DNA of 64,000 nt. It comes from Meandrina meandrites. Taxonomy: Eukaryota; Cnidaria; Anthozoa; Scleractinia; Meandrinidae. The position numbers and the translations under genes are program-made. Positions 54,216 to 64,000 of the stretch are shown piece after piece (position 1 is the stretch's first letter; the number at the start of each line of letters is the position of its first letter). The notes under the pieces are model-generated. The model searched no databases, had not been told where the DNA came from, and worked only from the letters and a program-made list of their open reading frames with translations. Location of the stretch: NCBI GenBank assembly GCA_963693305.1, contig OY855903.1, positions 30,967,598 through 31,031,597 on the forward strand, given 5' to 3'.

Positions 54216-54733
54216 GGGCTATATTTCAAGAAAATAAGGCAGCACTAAAGATACATTGTTTGAGATCGTGGAAAACCCCCAAACGGATCCATAACAAAGA
54301 GAAGGGAGTAAAGGCACTAAAGTATTGACTGATACGCCGTACCACACCTCACACTAACAAAGCCAATTACCAAGTTTGTTTATGATGCTAGAGAAAGAGT
54401 TACTGGCTTGAAAGAGTATCTATTGTCTATTGCCAACACAGAGTTCCCAGAAACATTCCTCTTCCTCTTATTATTATGCTTTTATGCATGTATCTACCTT
54501 TTTTATGTTCTGCCTTCAAGAATGATCTGTTGCTTGGTGTTGTTTTATTTTTCTCTTTCACGAGTGCACTTTACCACGCCTTCAATACTTGCAGAATGTG
54601 TTTTGAGCGTCACAGCACAAGTCGCCTCTCTGCCCAACATCTTCAAAAGGGATTCTATTGACCTACTTTTTGATATGCTTGAATGGAAATTGAGATCAAT
54701 CTCCCTTTGGTCAGATGACTTGGTCTCATTTGC

Positions 54734-55006
54734 GTGTCTGTGTGGGTACCTGGCAGTCCAACTGTATATACACTGTTGAGATTCAAGCTTGATTACATCA
54801 ATTTTTTACTTGCTGAATCTGGTGCCAACCCTCTGCCCCTGCAGCTACTCTCCCCAACACAGGGGAAGCAGAATCCACATAAGAGATGTGTTGTGTGCAC
54901 CAGCAACAAAAAAAGAAAATAAAGCCAATACCAATGTGGTGATTGTGCACACAAGCCAAACCTTTGTCCGGCACCTTGCTTTTCTATTTACCACACAGAA
55001 TAAGAC
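54734..55006 (+). pseudogene. piggyBac-type transposase C-terminal zinc finger
   Basis: RFKLDYINFLLAESGANPLP and PHKRCVVCTSNKKRK, TAA (54920-54922), then in the same frame SQYQCGDCAHKPNLCPAPCF and SIYHTE with stop. The C-x2-C .. C-x2-C .. C-x3-C .. YH spacing is the cross-brace finger at the end of piggyBac transposases, used for binding the element ends. The catalytic domain is not seen upstream. Confidence 0.6.
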
Positions 55007-55926
55007 TGAACATTAAAATATGAACTTTCTTTTTTGTGTACCTCATTATAAGTAATCATAAGTATAGATGTTATTTAGCCAAGAAGAATGGCATTTCTGC
55101 AACCAACAGCTGCTTTGTTAAAATCCACCAGTGATTGAGGGGGTGGTCAAAAATCATTATTATTGGCCTTCAAACTCTTTAGATAAGTTAAAATGCTTGA
55201 TGTAGGTGGTTCTTAACGTTTTGTCTTAAAACAAGCTATTTCTTAGCCACATTTTGAATCTTATTAAAAATTCAGAAAGGCCGCCGGTTGATCAGGATAC
55301 TTGGCTGTGGTAGGAAGGGGGGTTTAAAAGCAGGTTGCATGCTGTGAAAGGTAATTTGAGCACCTCACTACTCAATTGATGCATATACTTGCTTTTAATT
55401 TACTCCTTAAATTACAACACAATTACTTGTCTCCAATTGTTTCAGGTTATTGAACTTTGCCTGCAACTTCAAACCAGGCTTTAAGCACCTCACTTGTCCA
55501 TGACATCAATTGCTTGTGTCTTAACGGAAAGATGCAGGCATGAAAAAAATGATTTGTGCAAATTGTTATAGAAGGGCCCATAATTTATGAGTGACATGTC
55601 TTTCAAACAGCATCATGCAATGGACAGAATTATAACCCAACATAAGGCTTCAAGAGTCTGCCCAAAATTCAATATGACATGGGCAGCAGCCCATGTGCTA
55701 AAAATGTAATGCTCAAAAAGGTAAATAAGAGGAGCAAAGTATAAATAGCATTTTCTTTAAATTTGCTAGGCCACAGTCTTATGGCTTTATTTAACTTATA
55801 CTGCCTTAACATAACACAACATATAGGGCCCTTCAGAAAGAAGCCAAGCTCTTTAACCACTCAACTACACTGAGCATTTTTTATTTTTCAAAGCCATTAA
55901 CATCGGCAAAAAAAGAAATAAAACCC
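55007..55926. other. No gene seen
   Basis: AT-rich, no supported feature. Confidence 0.3.
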
Positions 55927-56870
55927 ATGCAATCAAGTGATCAAGTCTTGATGACCAATCTTCTAAAACTGATATGTGAATTTAAACACACCTCTGGTCT
56001 AAAAATCAATACAAGCAAAACAGAAGCAATTTGGCTATTCACTGATCCGAGCCCTCAGTGTTTTTTTTCTTACAAGCAAGCACAAGCTAATAACCTGAAC
56101 TTCAGAGAGAAAATCTGCAAATTACAAAAAAGCGCCCATGGCTGGGAAAGAAGGAAACTTACTCTGCATGGTATGATAAACATAGTGAAGACTTTAGGTT
56201 TTTCCAATCTTGTTTACAACACCTCTGTGTTATAAATTCCTGAGATTTACATGAAAGAAATTAACAAACTAACATTCAATTTCATATGTGTAGGAAAGCC
56301 AACAAAAATCAAAAGAAAGACCACTATTAGTTTCATAAATTAAGGAGGTCTCAAGAATATCATTTTGATATCATGGACAAAGCACTCAAAATTGCTTGGA
56401 TTAAGCAAACTACTGAGAACGTTGACACAGCCTGGAAAATAATCCTTTCTGACAGAATGCCAACATCTACATCAAAATAACCTACAACCATTTTACCACA
56501 CCCTACTCAAATATTGGCAAGAATATAACACTGACAAATGTTTTGACAACTGACACATCCAAAACAAAACTATCTGGAACAACAACTGTATCCTAGTTAA
56601 CAGCCAACTAATACTTTACAAAACCATGTCCCACGCTCAGGTCTTTCGAGTTAAACAACTTCTCAAACATAATCACACTTTTCTCTCACTGGACAAAATT
56701 TTAAGTTGAAAATAAGCATTCCTTTCACAGTTTACTATAGCATTGTCAATGAAATGGAAGACGAGCAAGAAGAACCTACCCCAAACTGTAAACTAACCCC
56801 ACTGAAGAAAAAGGTAGAACATTTGGAATGATATTCTGGAGACTTCAACATTAGAATACTAGACATAAAC
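55927..56870 (+). pseudogene. L1/Tx1-like LINE fragment (RT thumb and beyond)
   Basis: TSGLKINTSKTEAIWL, REKICKLQKSAHGWERRKLT and LHGMINIVKTLGFSNLVYNT (55927-56235) correspond block for block with the thumb of the LINE at 14648-16429. The match continues with ..KPTKIKRKTTISFIN and several stops to about 56870. 5' truncated and heavily mutated. Confidence 0.65.
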
Positions 56871-57998
56871 GAATCTCATGGCAAAAATTGTTTGGCAATG
56901 ACAATGGACTTCATCTCCTCCCTTGGTTTTGAAGATATTGTTGTGCGACATTGTCGTCGGTGAATCAGCAACAGGATGTGCATCCTTAACACTGGAAAAA
57001 ACACAAGTAAAGAGCCCATCTGTTATGTACATGTTGGTTTTGGTCCAAAAGAAAATGCACCATTGATCAAGAACATGCTGGCCCTTGTTTATCTGCAAAA
57101 TATCATACCTGATATAAAGCAAGTGAATGAAAATTTCATGCCAGAGCAAAAATTATCTAATCAAGTAACAGCTAGATAATGTAATTTGCCAAGGACTTTC
57201 ATTTGACACAAAATGCATTCAAATCACTTATGGACTTGATAAGAGTGCATGGCTGAAAGAAAAAATATTGTGTCAATATTGTGTTTCACTGGCAAAACGT
57301 TAAAGTTAAAGTCAGTTATTCTAAAGACGGGGGGCCTCGCCCTTGTATGCCTGCTACATACACTCTTTTTTGAGACAACTGGAAAAGCATTTGACAAATG
57401 CCTCGTGGAATGGAAAAGTCTGGGGAGACAGTCATGGCGGATACACGCTCTACTTGACGGTCCGGCAAAATTAGGGGTTTTTTGCCAAAGTTTCAAAAAC
57501 AATTAGCACTTCGAAGGAAAAAAGTTGTTTCCTTTGCGCCCTTAGGCTGTGGTGTTCTTGAACCGCCTTGTATGGGCGGAAAAAAGCAAAAGAAACCAAA
57601 ACGTGGTTCAAGCTTGTCGGGAAATGAGGAAGACATCATGGATTGAATGTTTTTTTCCTTTTTTTCGTTTCTTTTTTTAATATTTTGTTCTATGCAAATT
57701 TCTCATAGCTACTTGAAAAGCAATCCCAAACTGTGATAGCTATTTCCAATGTGCCCATTTAATTATTCCGATTGGCAAAAAAATCCTTTTCAATTCAATG
57801 ATGGACGTTAACACCTATGAACTCTGCTGGGACTCTAGTCTAACAATTAGAATTTTTTATATGTTAATGTATCTGTGTTATTTGTTTAGCCGTGCAATTC
57901 GCAAGCTAAAATGCGCTCTCTATTTTAATTTCATTAGCTTCGACTTAAGCTTGTTTTTCAACTGTATGGCTTTCCAAAGTGCCTTTTTGTAAGTCTAA
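56871..57998. other. No gene seen
   Basis: Short ORFs at 56976-57179 and 57249-57506 have no recognisable domain. The last 200 bp may be the 5' UTR of the adjacent LINE. Confidence 0.3.
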
Positions 57999-58612
57999 AT
58001 GGCAACTGATCTTAAAATAGGCTCACTTAACGTTCGGGGTTTAGGAGAGAGACAAAAACGAAGGGAGATATTTAACTGGTTAAGAGCAAAAAAGTTTTCA
58101 ATTTACCTGCTGCAGGAAACTCATTCTTCTGAGAACACAACCACAACTTGGTCTTCGGAATGGGGGTATAAAACTTTGTTTAGCAGCTGCTCTAGCGCTA
58201 GCGGAGGTGTCGCAAATCTCTTTAATAATAATTTCGCCTTTCAACTTCTTAGATCGTATTCGGATCCGAAGGGCAGACTTATCATTTGTGATATCAAAAC
58301 ATGCGAAAAATTTTTCACCCCAGCTACAATCTACGCGCCAAACGAGGACGACCCAGATTTTTTTGACGAGTTGTTTAGTCATTTGCAAGACTTTCAGTGC
58401 AAGGATATAATTTTAGGAGGCGATTTCAATTTGGTATTTAATGTTGAAAAAGACAAAAAAGGTGGCCTTCCCAAAACCCACGCCAAAGCAGTCAATAGAA
58501 TCAGCTAGCACATTGCCAATTTCGACTTGGTTGATGCATGGAGAGTTTTCAACCCTGATGTCTCAAGATACACATGGTGCAGAAGAAAGCCTGAAATACA
58601 CTGTAGACTGGA
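57999..58612 (+). pseudogene. L1/Tx1-like LINE ORF2 endonuclease domain
   Basis: ATG 57999. IGSLNVRGLGERQKRREIFN, YLLQETHSSENTTTTW, SCSSASGGVANLFNNNF, FTPATIYAPNEDDPDFFDEL and IILGGDFNLVFNVEKDKKGG are the N, QETH, G-V, YAP and GDFN motifs of the APE-type endonuclease that nicks target DNA. A TAG at 58506-58508 interrupts the frame, which resumes as FDLVDAWRVFNPDVSRYTWC and ends at about CRLD. No RT follows; the sequence abuts a minus-strand RecQ-like fragment. Confidence 0.8.
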
Positions 58613-58621
58613 TACATACAG

Positions 58622-59045
58622 CTTGAATTTGTTCTTCAATGCCAAGATAGTGAAACGATGACTGCCAAATAGCGCCTTGGGACTCGTAAACACAAGGTTG
58701 TATTCCCATTCTAAAGCTTCCTTGTTTTCTGTCTCAGAACGTTCTGGTCCCAAGACAACAGCTTTTACTCCTTTCTCGCAAAGGATCTTTCGTAAGGGAA
58801 ACCAGAGGATATATAACGAGTCAAACTGCTTCAACAATCTCTCTTTCACCATGTTTGGAGTTATCCAAAACAAAGGTCATGACATGGAATATTAGGCTTT
58901 TCCATGAGCTTGTTGGTGCAACCATCAAAACATCTTGGCCACCAATGTATGCTTCAACAACTTTCCGTTGATTTTCACGAATTTCCTCAAAGCCAGGCTT
59001 GGATACACCACTGTTTATCACCTCTCGCACATTCATTTTCCTCAC
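58622..59045 (-). pseudogene. RecQ-like helicase N-terminal fragment
   Basis: Minus strand from 59045: FEEIRENQRKVVEAYIGGQD (Q/motif 0 region), VLMVAPTSSWKSLIFHVM (Walker A, with GSGKS altered to SSWKS), then a frame change to LCEKGVKAVVLGPERSETEN, YNLVFTSPKALFGSHRFTIL and KNKF. This is the first half of the RecQ ATPase lobe. It lacks the part present in the plus-strand fragment at 47204-47708. The altered Walker A and the frameshift make it inactive. Confidence 0.7.
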
Positions 59046-59502
59046 ACTTCTTCATCTCAAGAACAAGCCAAGGATTTACAAGGAGCAAGTTTCTTGGAAA
59101 ATGACATCAACAGACATAGACTTCCCTGCTGCCACACCTCCAGACACACCCACACCAGAAAACTGGTTGGTAAAAAGTGGCACGCTACAGGCAAGAAAAG
59201 TATGTTTTCCACCAGACTTGTTAACACTGACTACAGCTGGAGACCCCTTGGCTGCAAAGTAGCTGAAAGGTGGGATGTTCAGAGCCTACTATGATAAGGA
59301 AAAAAGTTTAACTTGAAGAGAATTGTGCAGAGTCATAATTGTGAAATGGACGTCAATCACTAGGATTTGGCACATGTCCCTCTTTTAAATTTAAGAAATT
59401 TTTGGACAAGAATAATATAACATGAGTTTTTTTTCTTGAACAACATGTCATCCTACAACCAAAAACGATCACATTCAGTCATGGGACAATGCCCCTGCTT
59501 TA

Positions 59503-59862
59503 AATGAAAACCACAACTACTGTAAGTAAAGGCTCTATGATCATTTCTTTCAACATGTCATATTTGGGACATCCATACAATTCTAAGTTCAAACTAGGAA
59601 TGTTCAGTTTGTTCAGCAAGTCTCTTTCCACATGTACTCCCTTGGTTGCCTCATACAACTGCCTTGTCACTTCTTCCAACCTGTAATCCTTATTGGCTTT
59701 TTCTTTCTTCCAGGGTGGATATGTCAGTATGTGAATTTGGTGCTTGATGTACGACACAGTTTTCTTTACCACAGGGGATAAATTGCACCACAAGGTTCTA
59801 ATGAGCGCAATAATAAGAAAAAGAAGAGCTACACTTGAAGCGATCACATGTTCAAGATCCAT
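59503..59862 (-). CDS. Hypothetical small membrane-anchored protein or exon
   Basis: ATG at 59862; about 119 residues. A hydrophobic segment near the N-terminus (VIASSVALLFLIIALIRTLW) could act as a signal anchor. A charged middle follows (KEKANKDYRLEEVTRQLYEA, HVERDLLNKLNIPSLNLELY), with a hydrophobic end (PLLTVVVVFI). Composition looks protein-like but no family is recognised and no supporting exon is seen. Confidence 0.3.
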
Positions 59863-59944
59863 GGCAGATTTCTTGTCACATGAAGTGAAAAAAGAAACAT
59901 TTAAGGAATGTCTATATGTATTCTCATCTGTCTTCTACTCAGGA

Positions 59945-60153
59945 TTTGAGTGACATGCTTGGCAATGGAGTGGCAACCTGAAGGGAAGAGAAAAGTGGGA
60001 CGACCCAAAACCACATGGAGAAGGACAGTGGGAAAAGAATCCAGGCAAAAGAGATGGTCCAGCAGGTCGGAAGTCAGGGGCGCAGCGCAAGACAGGGCTA
60101 GTTGGCGAGAGACAGTTACAGCCTTATGCGCCTCATGGCGTGAAGAGAACTAA
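59945..60153 (+). pseudogene. LINE ORF2 C-terminal end
   Basis: AMEWQPEGKRKVGRPKTTWR, TVGKESRQKRWSSRSEVRGA and AAQDRASWRETVTALCASWR are the W-x-P-x-GKR.GRP.TTWRR .. AQDR..W block at the C-terminus of many LINE ORF2 proteins (RTE/CR1-like). Only the last about 67 residues are present. Confidence 0.65.
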
Positions 60154-62159
60154 CTAACTTATGTCAAGGCACCACGTGGAAAGTGTTAGAGTTGACTAAT
60201 TTGTTTTACCTTGGAAAACTTTGTAAACCTTTTCCCTACCATAGTAAGTGCCTTTTACCACAGTAAAAAACCAAGTGTGACCTCAACCATTGTCATCAGA
60301 TATTTGTACACATATTTTAAGTCTGTAACACAATACAGCCACTATCCCTATGAGAGTTCAAGCATATATAATGTCTTTTTGGATCAGTTATTTTAACTCA
60401 CAATTTTTCTTGGGAATGAAAACTATAAGGAGGTCAAAGATGAGTGTTACAAGGTGGTGGTTGTATGGCACAATGGCGATTCGAATGCAACTAAGTCAGT
60501 AAAGCAGCAATTTCCTGAGACAATTATTGTTTACAAAAGTGGTAGCCGTGTATGTGTGACATAACACCATAACAACATTAAGAAGGCATCCAAAAAGGAA
60601 TTTTTGGCTCATGTGTCAAGAGAAAACAAAGATGTGTTCCCTTCAGTAGCAACAGTAAAGTACAAGTGTGACATTGTAATGAGCCTGAAGAGTATGTAAG
60701 GGCAATGAGGGCTCATAAAAAGTACCACTGCCAAGATATCTGTAAAAGGAGTGTTGGGAAGACATGGGTTTCATCTGTTTGTCAATATGGCAACTGCAAT
60801 GATAAAGCACTAGATTGTACTAAGAACCAACTGATCACCCAGTGATGGACAGGGGACATGTGAACCTCTCCTGTTCAAAGTCTTTACAGGAAAGAAGGAA
60901 CACTCTAAAGCTTTCAGTGAATTTTTGGCAAGAGATAGAATAGACATAAGAGGATTATCTACAATGATATTGATGGCAGATTCTGATAGTTCACCTTTTG
61001 TAATAGCGTCCTTGACAACCTTTCACCTTCAATAGATAGTCTTACAGACAAACTGGAGGAGTCGCCACAGGGATCCGCCTTGTGTGTTGCATGAGAAAAT
61101 TTTTGGAAAACAATCGCATAAACTAATTAACAAAAAACACCACTTTCTTGAAGTCCATTTAGTTACCTTTAGAATGACATATAGCATACCAAATTGGTTG
61201 AATATAACCAAAGCTAGCACCCCCATCTAAAACATGTCAAAAATGACCATTTTTAGGGCAATCACCCAAGGGTTTAAGTTAAGGTTGTTCAATGTATTTT
61301 AATTTAATGATATTATTTTTAGGCAAATGTTAATGTAACTGTGTGGACAGTTGCAAATGCCATTCCTTACCATGCACCATTGCTTTTCAACAAATACAAG
61401 GTGGGTTGTAGTATTATTTATGTACAAGCCAAAGAGTCCAGGCACTCTGCAACTAAATCTGACCTTACACTTACTAATCATGCTATGTTCACATGTCAAT
61501 TAGGTAAATAGTGGCAGATAATGCAGGCAACCTTTGTAAGGACATTCTATCTCCCACAACATCAGCCAATGCCCTCATACATTTAACATTTTTAGTCCTG
61601 TCTCCCATCGTTCTCTGATAAACCTTATCACTGCTAGTGTGGAAGAGAGTGACATGAGGTTCGTACATGTGCTGTCTGTGAAGAATTTTCTTTTGCTAGG
61701 GATCAGAAACTTACAGATGCTTTACTTAGAATTTTAAAGCCTCTGATTATGATGTTTGTAAAGTCAGATTTCCTGATGAAGTAACTTTGCAGTCTTACTG
61801 CAAGTTTAGTCATCATAAGGAGAAAAGCCCAGTAGTAACCAGCTGGGAGACAATTATCCAAAAGATTTGCCCATCAAACAGCTTAAAGAAATGGGATTGA
61901 CAGGTTCAAAGAAGACTGGTAGCAAAGACATCTTAATAACACTTGAAACCTAAAAAGGTTATCGCCTCCGATATAAGACACAAAATTTTCTTTATTTATT
62001 AAAATATTTTTCAGATTTATTCCCCATGTCACTTTAAAACCAAACAATAAAGTTAACAAGATATTTATATATTATTTTGTAGTATCACAAGGATTTAATA
62101 ATCAATGGCAATTTCATAAATGCTTTGGTTTGATTTGAATTTAGTAATTTATTGAGTGA
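60154..62159. other. Mostly unassigned; coding-like relic at about 60420-61020
   Basis: Blocks such as YKVVVVWHNGDSNATKSVKQ, QQFPETIIVYKSGSRVCVT, ENKDVFPSVATVKYKC and EHSKAFSEFLARDRIDIRGL look like decayed protein-coding sequence in the plus direction, with several stops. No family identified. 61020-62160 shows nothing I can support. Confidence 0.25.
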
Positions 62160-62935
62160 TCAATAGATTCTGGGGATTCACGTGACAGAAGATGCAATCA
62201 TAAGCATGCTCCCTTTCAAAGACCACAAATCAGCAAACATAATACACAGACAACTTGGTGATGCAGACATTAGCCTGGTGTACACAAGCCATAAGATCAA
62301 GGACAAAATCAAAGGGAGGGAAGAAAGAGAAGTCATCACTTGAGAATCAACCAGGTGTTTTTTTTTTTGTTACACACTGGTTGCATTAGTGAATAACATG
62401 GAAAAACATAAGGAATCAGCAGTCAGAAACCACTGCAGAGAGTAGCACCATATGGACCCAAATGACATTGTGCTATGCTTCAACAAGAACAACAAACTTG
62501 ATTTCCTTACAGAAAATTGAGTCAGGCTGAGCGTTTAACATTGGAATTTGATGTCACCTTTGACTGGTTATGTTGCTAGGTTGGAATAACAATGTTCCAC
62601 CAGGAAAAAAGCGCATTGTGAAAACGTGGACTGAAAGCAAGAGCAGTCTCTTTTATCTCCAAGGAAACATTTATTTTCTGGTGTAGTGCATATAATCATC
62701 GACAAAATCTTTGACAATATGCTTTTTACCAGACAGAACATTGTCATTCCCACCAAGCAACATGTCATTTTGCCTCGCAACATGATCAATAAACCGTGAC
62801 AACAAATGCGACGACTGAGACTGTTAAATGGTTGAATTGAATCTGAATGATTCTTATAAAAGAACTGAACCCAACACTCAACAGTGTGATTCCGTCCAGA
62901 CAAAATTATTATTTGTTCTTTCTTTTTACACAAGA
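62160..62935 (+). pseudogene. Penelope-like element fragment (RT-endonuclease linker and C-terminal end)
   Basis: LPFKDHKSANIIHRQLGD and VYTSHKIKDKIKGREE (62205-62330) resemble the linker before the GIY-YIG nuclease of Penelope-like elements. MEKHKESAVRNHCRE and HHMDPNDIVLCF (62398-62490), then MILIKELNPTLNS / QCDSVQTKLLF in two frames (62847-62910), resemble the end of the nuclease domain. The GIY-YIG motif itself is gone and about 330 bp of unrelated DNA separates the blocks. Confidence 0.45.
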
Positions 62936-63302
62936 CCTTTCTGTGGTTGTTTTACTGTTTCATTGTATCATGCCCTTTTACCCAACTTTGTCCAAGAGTC
63001 ATTGTGGTTGTTTGAACTCCTGTGCTATTGTTTATGTATAAATAAATATTTTTTACAAGGCCGCATTTTGGGAGACCTTTTCGCAAAGCTTTTAAATGCC
63101 AAAGAAATTCTGTAAGCACTCAAAATATTATTAGTCTGTTCAAAGTGTTTACTTTTATTTATTTTAATAATTTGCTCGGGATAAAAACTAAACATGCAAA
63201 TGTAAATCGCAAAGTTCTAAAACTGGGGAATATCACTTAGTGGTTTTGGCTGCATCACGTGACGTGTTCAGACCAATCGTGTGCGCAAAAATATTTGATG
63301 GA
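62936..63302. other. No gene seen
   Basis: AT-rich, nothing supported. Confidence 0.3.
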
Positions 63303-63772
63303 TTATAATATGTTATATTTTATTATAATTGTGTCATTGACTGGCTGTGAATATATCTCGTCAAAATCATCAAAGCCACAATTGACAATATTGTCAATAT
63401 AACTGTGTTCATCACTGTTTGTTCTCAGCACTTCACACATTTCTTCCAGTTCCATTGCTTGTGCCATTTCAATTGGTGATGGCATGTTAGAAAACAAATG
63501 GCCAGAAATGCTTTTTACAGCCTTGATTTTTTTAACTTTTTTTCTCTGTCAAATGCAAAGAACCTATCAGCATGGGCACAAGGAATTCCAAACTCTGCAC
63601 CAAACTGCTCCAATATAGAGGCAGTGCCTGTCACAGTAGCATTGTTTTCCAGAGACAAGGGAAGAAGTAAAAACTCACTTTTTCCCTGGAATGGAAATTC
63701 CCTTTCAAGATCAGGAGTGTCGAGTTTGTATTCCTTTACAGTTTGTGCAACCTTGAAGTTACATCCTTTCAA
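63303..63772 (-). other. Coding-like minus-strand relic, unrecognised
   Basis: 63772-63515 encodes TVKEYKLDTPDLEREFPFQG, LPLSLENNATVTGTASILEQ and FGIPCAHADRFFAFDREKKL. A frame change leads to MAQAMELEEMCEVLRTNSDE and CGFDDFDEIYSQP (63497-63303). The acidic tail and steady codon structure suggest a real protein, possibly the 3' end of a gene extending beyond the window end. No family recognised. Confidence 0.3.
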
Positions 63773-64000
63773 CCATGCATGACACTATTTTTCTTCCCTG
63801 CTTGCAAATCGCTCTTTTGCTGTGGGTATTATTTTGGTTAAGGGCTACATTCAAAAGATTCAAAAAATATCTGTCTTTCATTTTTTCCCATATACTAGAA
63901 TGGTTTTCATCTGCCTCTTAAAAAGACAAACCAGAATGACACATACACTTCACTTGAGGGTCTCAACAGCACCCTTAATAGCAGTAAGTCTTTTTTACTG

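Noticed and set aside
54408..54779. Hydrophobic ORF before the piggyBac finger
   Set aside because: Looked like a membrane protein, but the hydrophobicity comes from a T-rich stretch and no piggyBac catalytic block is visible there.
57249..57506. 85-residue ORF with antisense ORF
   Set aside because: Both strands are open with no recognised domain; no evidence to choose a real gene.
1..64000. CRISPR arrays, rRNA genes, bacterial operons
   Set aside because: The only regular arrays are minisatellites without spacers; no rRNA-like or prokaryotic gene organisation was seen.

Overview
The window looks like repeat-rich nuclear DNA from an animal, most likely an anthozoan cnidarian such as a stony coral. 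That assignment is inference. It rests on AT-rich DNA, small exons with GT-AG signals, HECT/RING/RecQ-type exons, and a dense mix of DNA transposons, LINEs, SINEs, a Ty3/gypsy element, Helitron, Penelope-like and Harbinger remnants. There are no operons, Shine-Dalgarno sites, CRISPR arrays or rRNA genes. Nearly all coding blocks are broken, so this is mainly a transposon graveyard with a few decayed multi-exon genes.

Layout. 1-1 kb: an open gene fragment whose N-terminal part is a 27-bp minisatellite read as a nine-residue Gly/Ser repeat, fused to an F-box-like tail. 2-8 kb: a 40-bp minisatellite, MITE-like DNA, two inverted copies of a dispersed repeat and a minus-strand SINE. 8.2-13.2 kb: a tnp2/CACTA-type transposase pseudogene, then a 2.1-kb element with short terminal inverted repeats and a GC hairpin, then a TA-flanked MITE. 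13.7-16.4 kb: two LINE fragments, one generic reverse transcriptase and one L1/Tx1-like. 17.5-30.7 kb: a decayed HECT-type ubiquitin-ligase gene (zinc finger, acidic linker, CUE exon, HECT lobes). Its introns hold a minus-strand LINE and a tandemly duplicated 4.7-kb block carrying a Ty3/gypsy retrotransposon with 99-bp LTRs and a tRNA-Ser-type primer site. 31.7-36 kb: Helitron helicase relic, a gag-like exon, a tRNA-Lys-type SINE. 36.2-42 kb: a zinc-finger multi-exon gene relic interrupted by a pogo-type element. 44.3-47.7 kb: RING-finger exons and a RecQ-like fragment. 48.96-51.74 kb: a complete PIF/Harbinger unit with 90-bp terminal inverted repeats and an AAT target duplication. 52.8-64 kb: kinase, piggyBac, LINE, RecQ, Penelope-like and unrecognised fragments.

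Most notable observations: the pogo element carries inside itself an uninterrupted copy of the very repeat it inserted into; the same element has a histone-type 3' stem-loop; the duplicated gypsy copies share their inactivating lesions, so duplication followed inactivation (or is an assembly artefact); the Harbinger element can be delimited to the base; and the 5' gene fragment is easily mis-framed because its repeat is open in more than one frame. I see no clearly new biochemical system.
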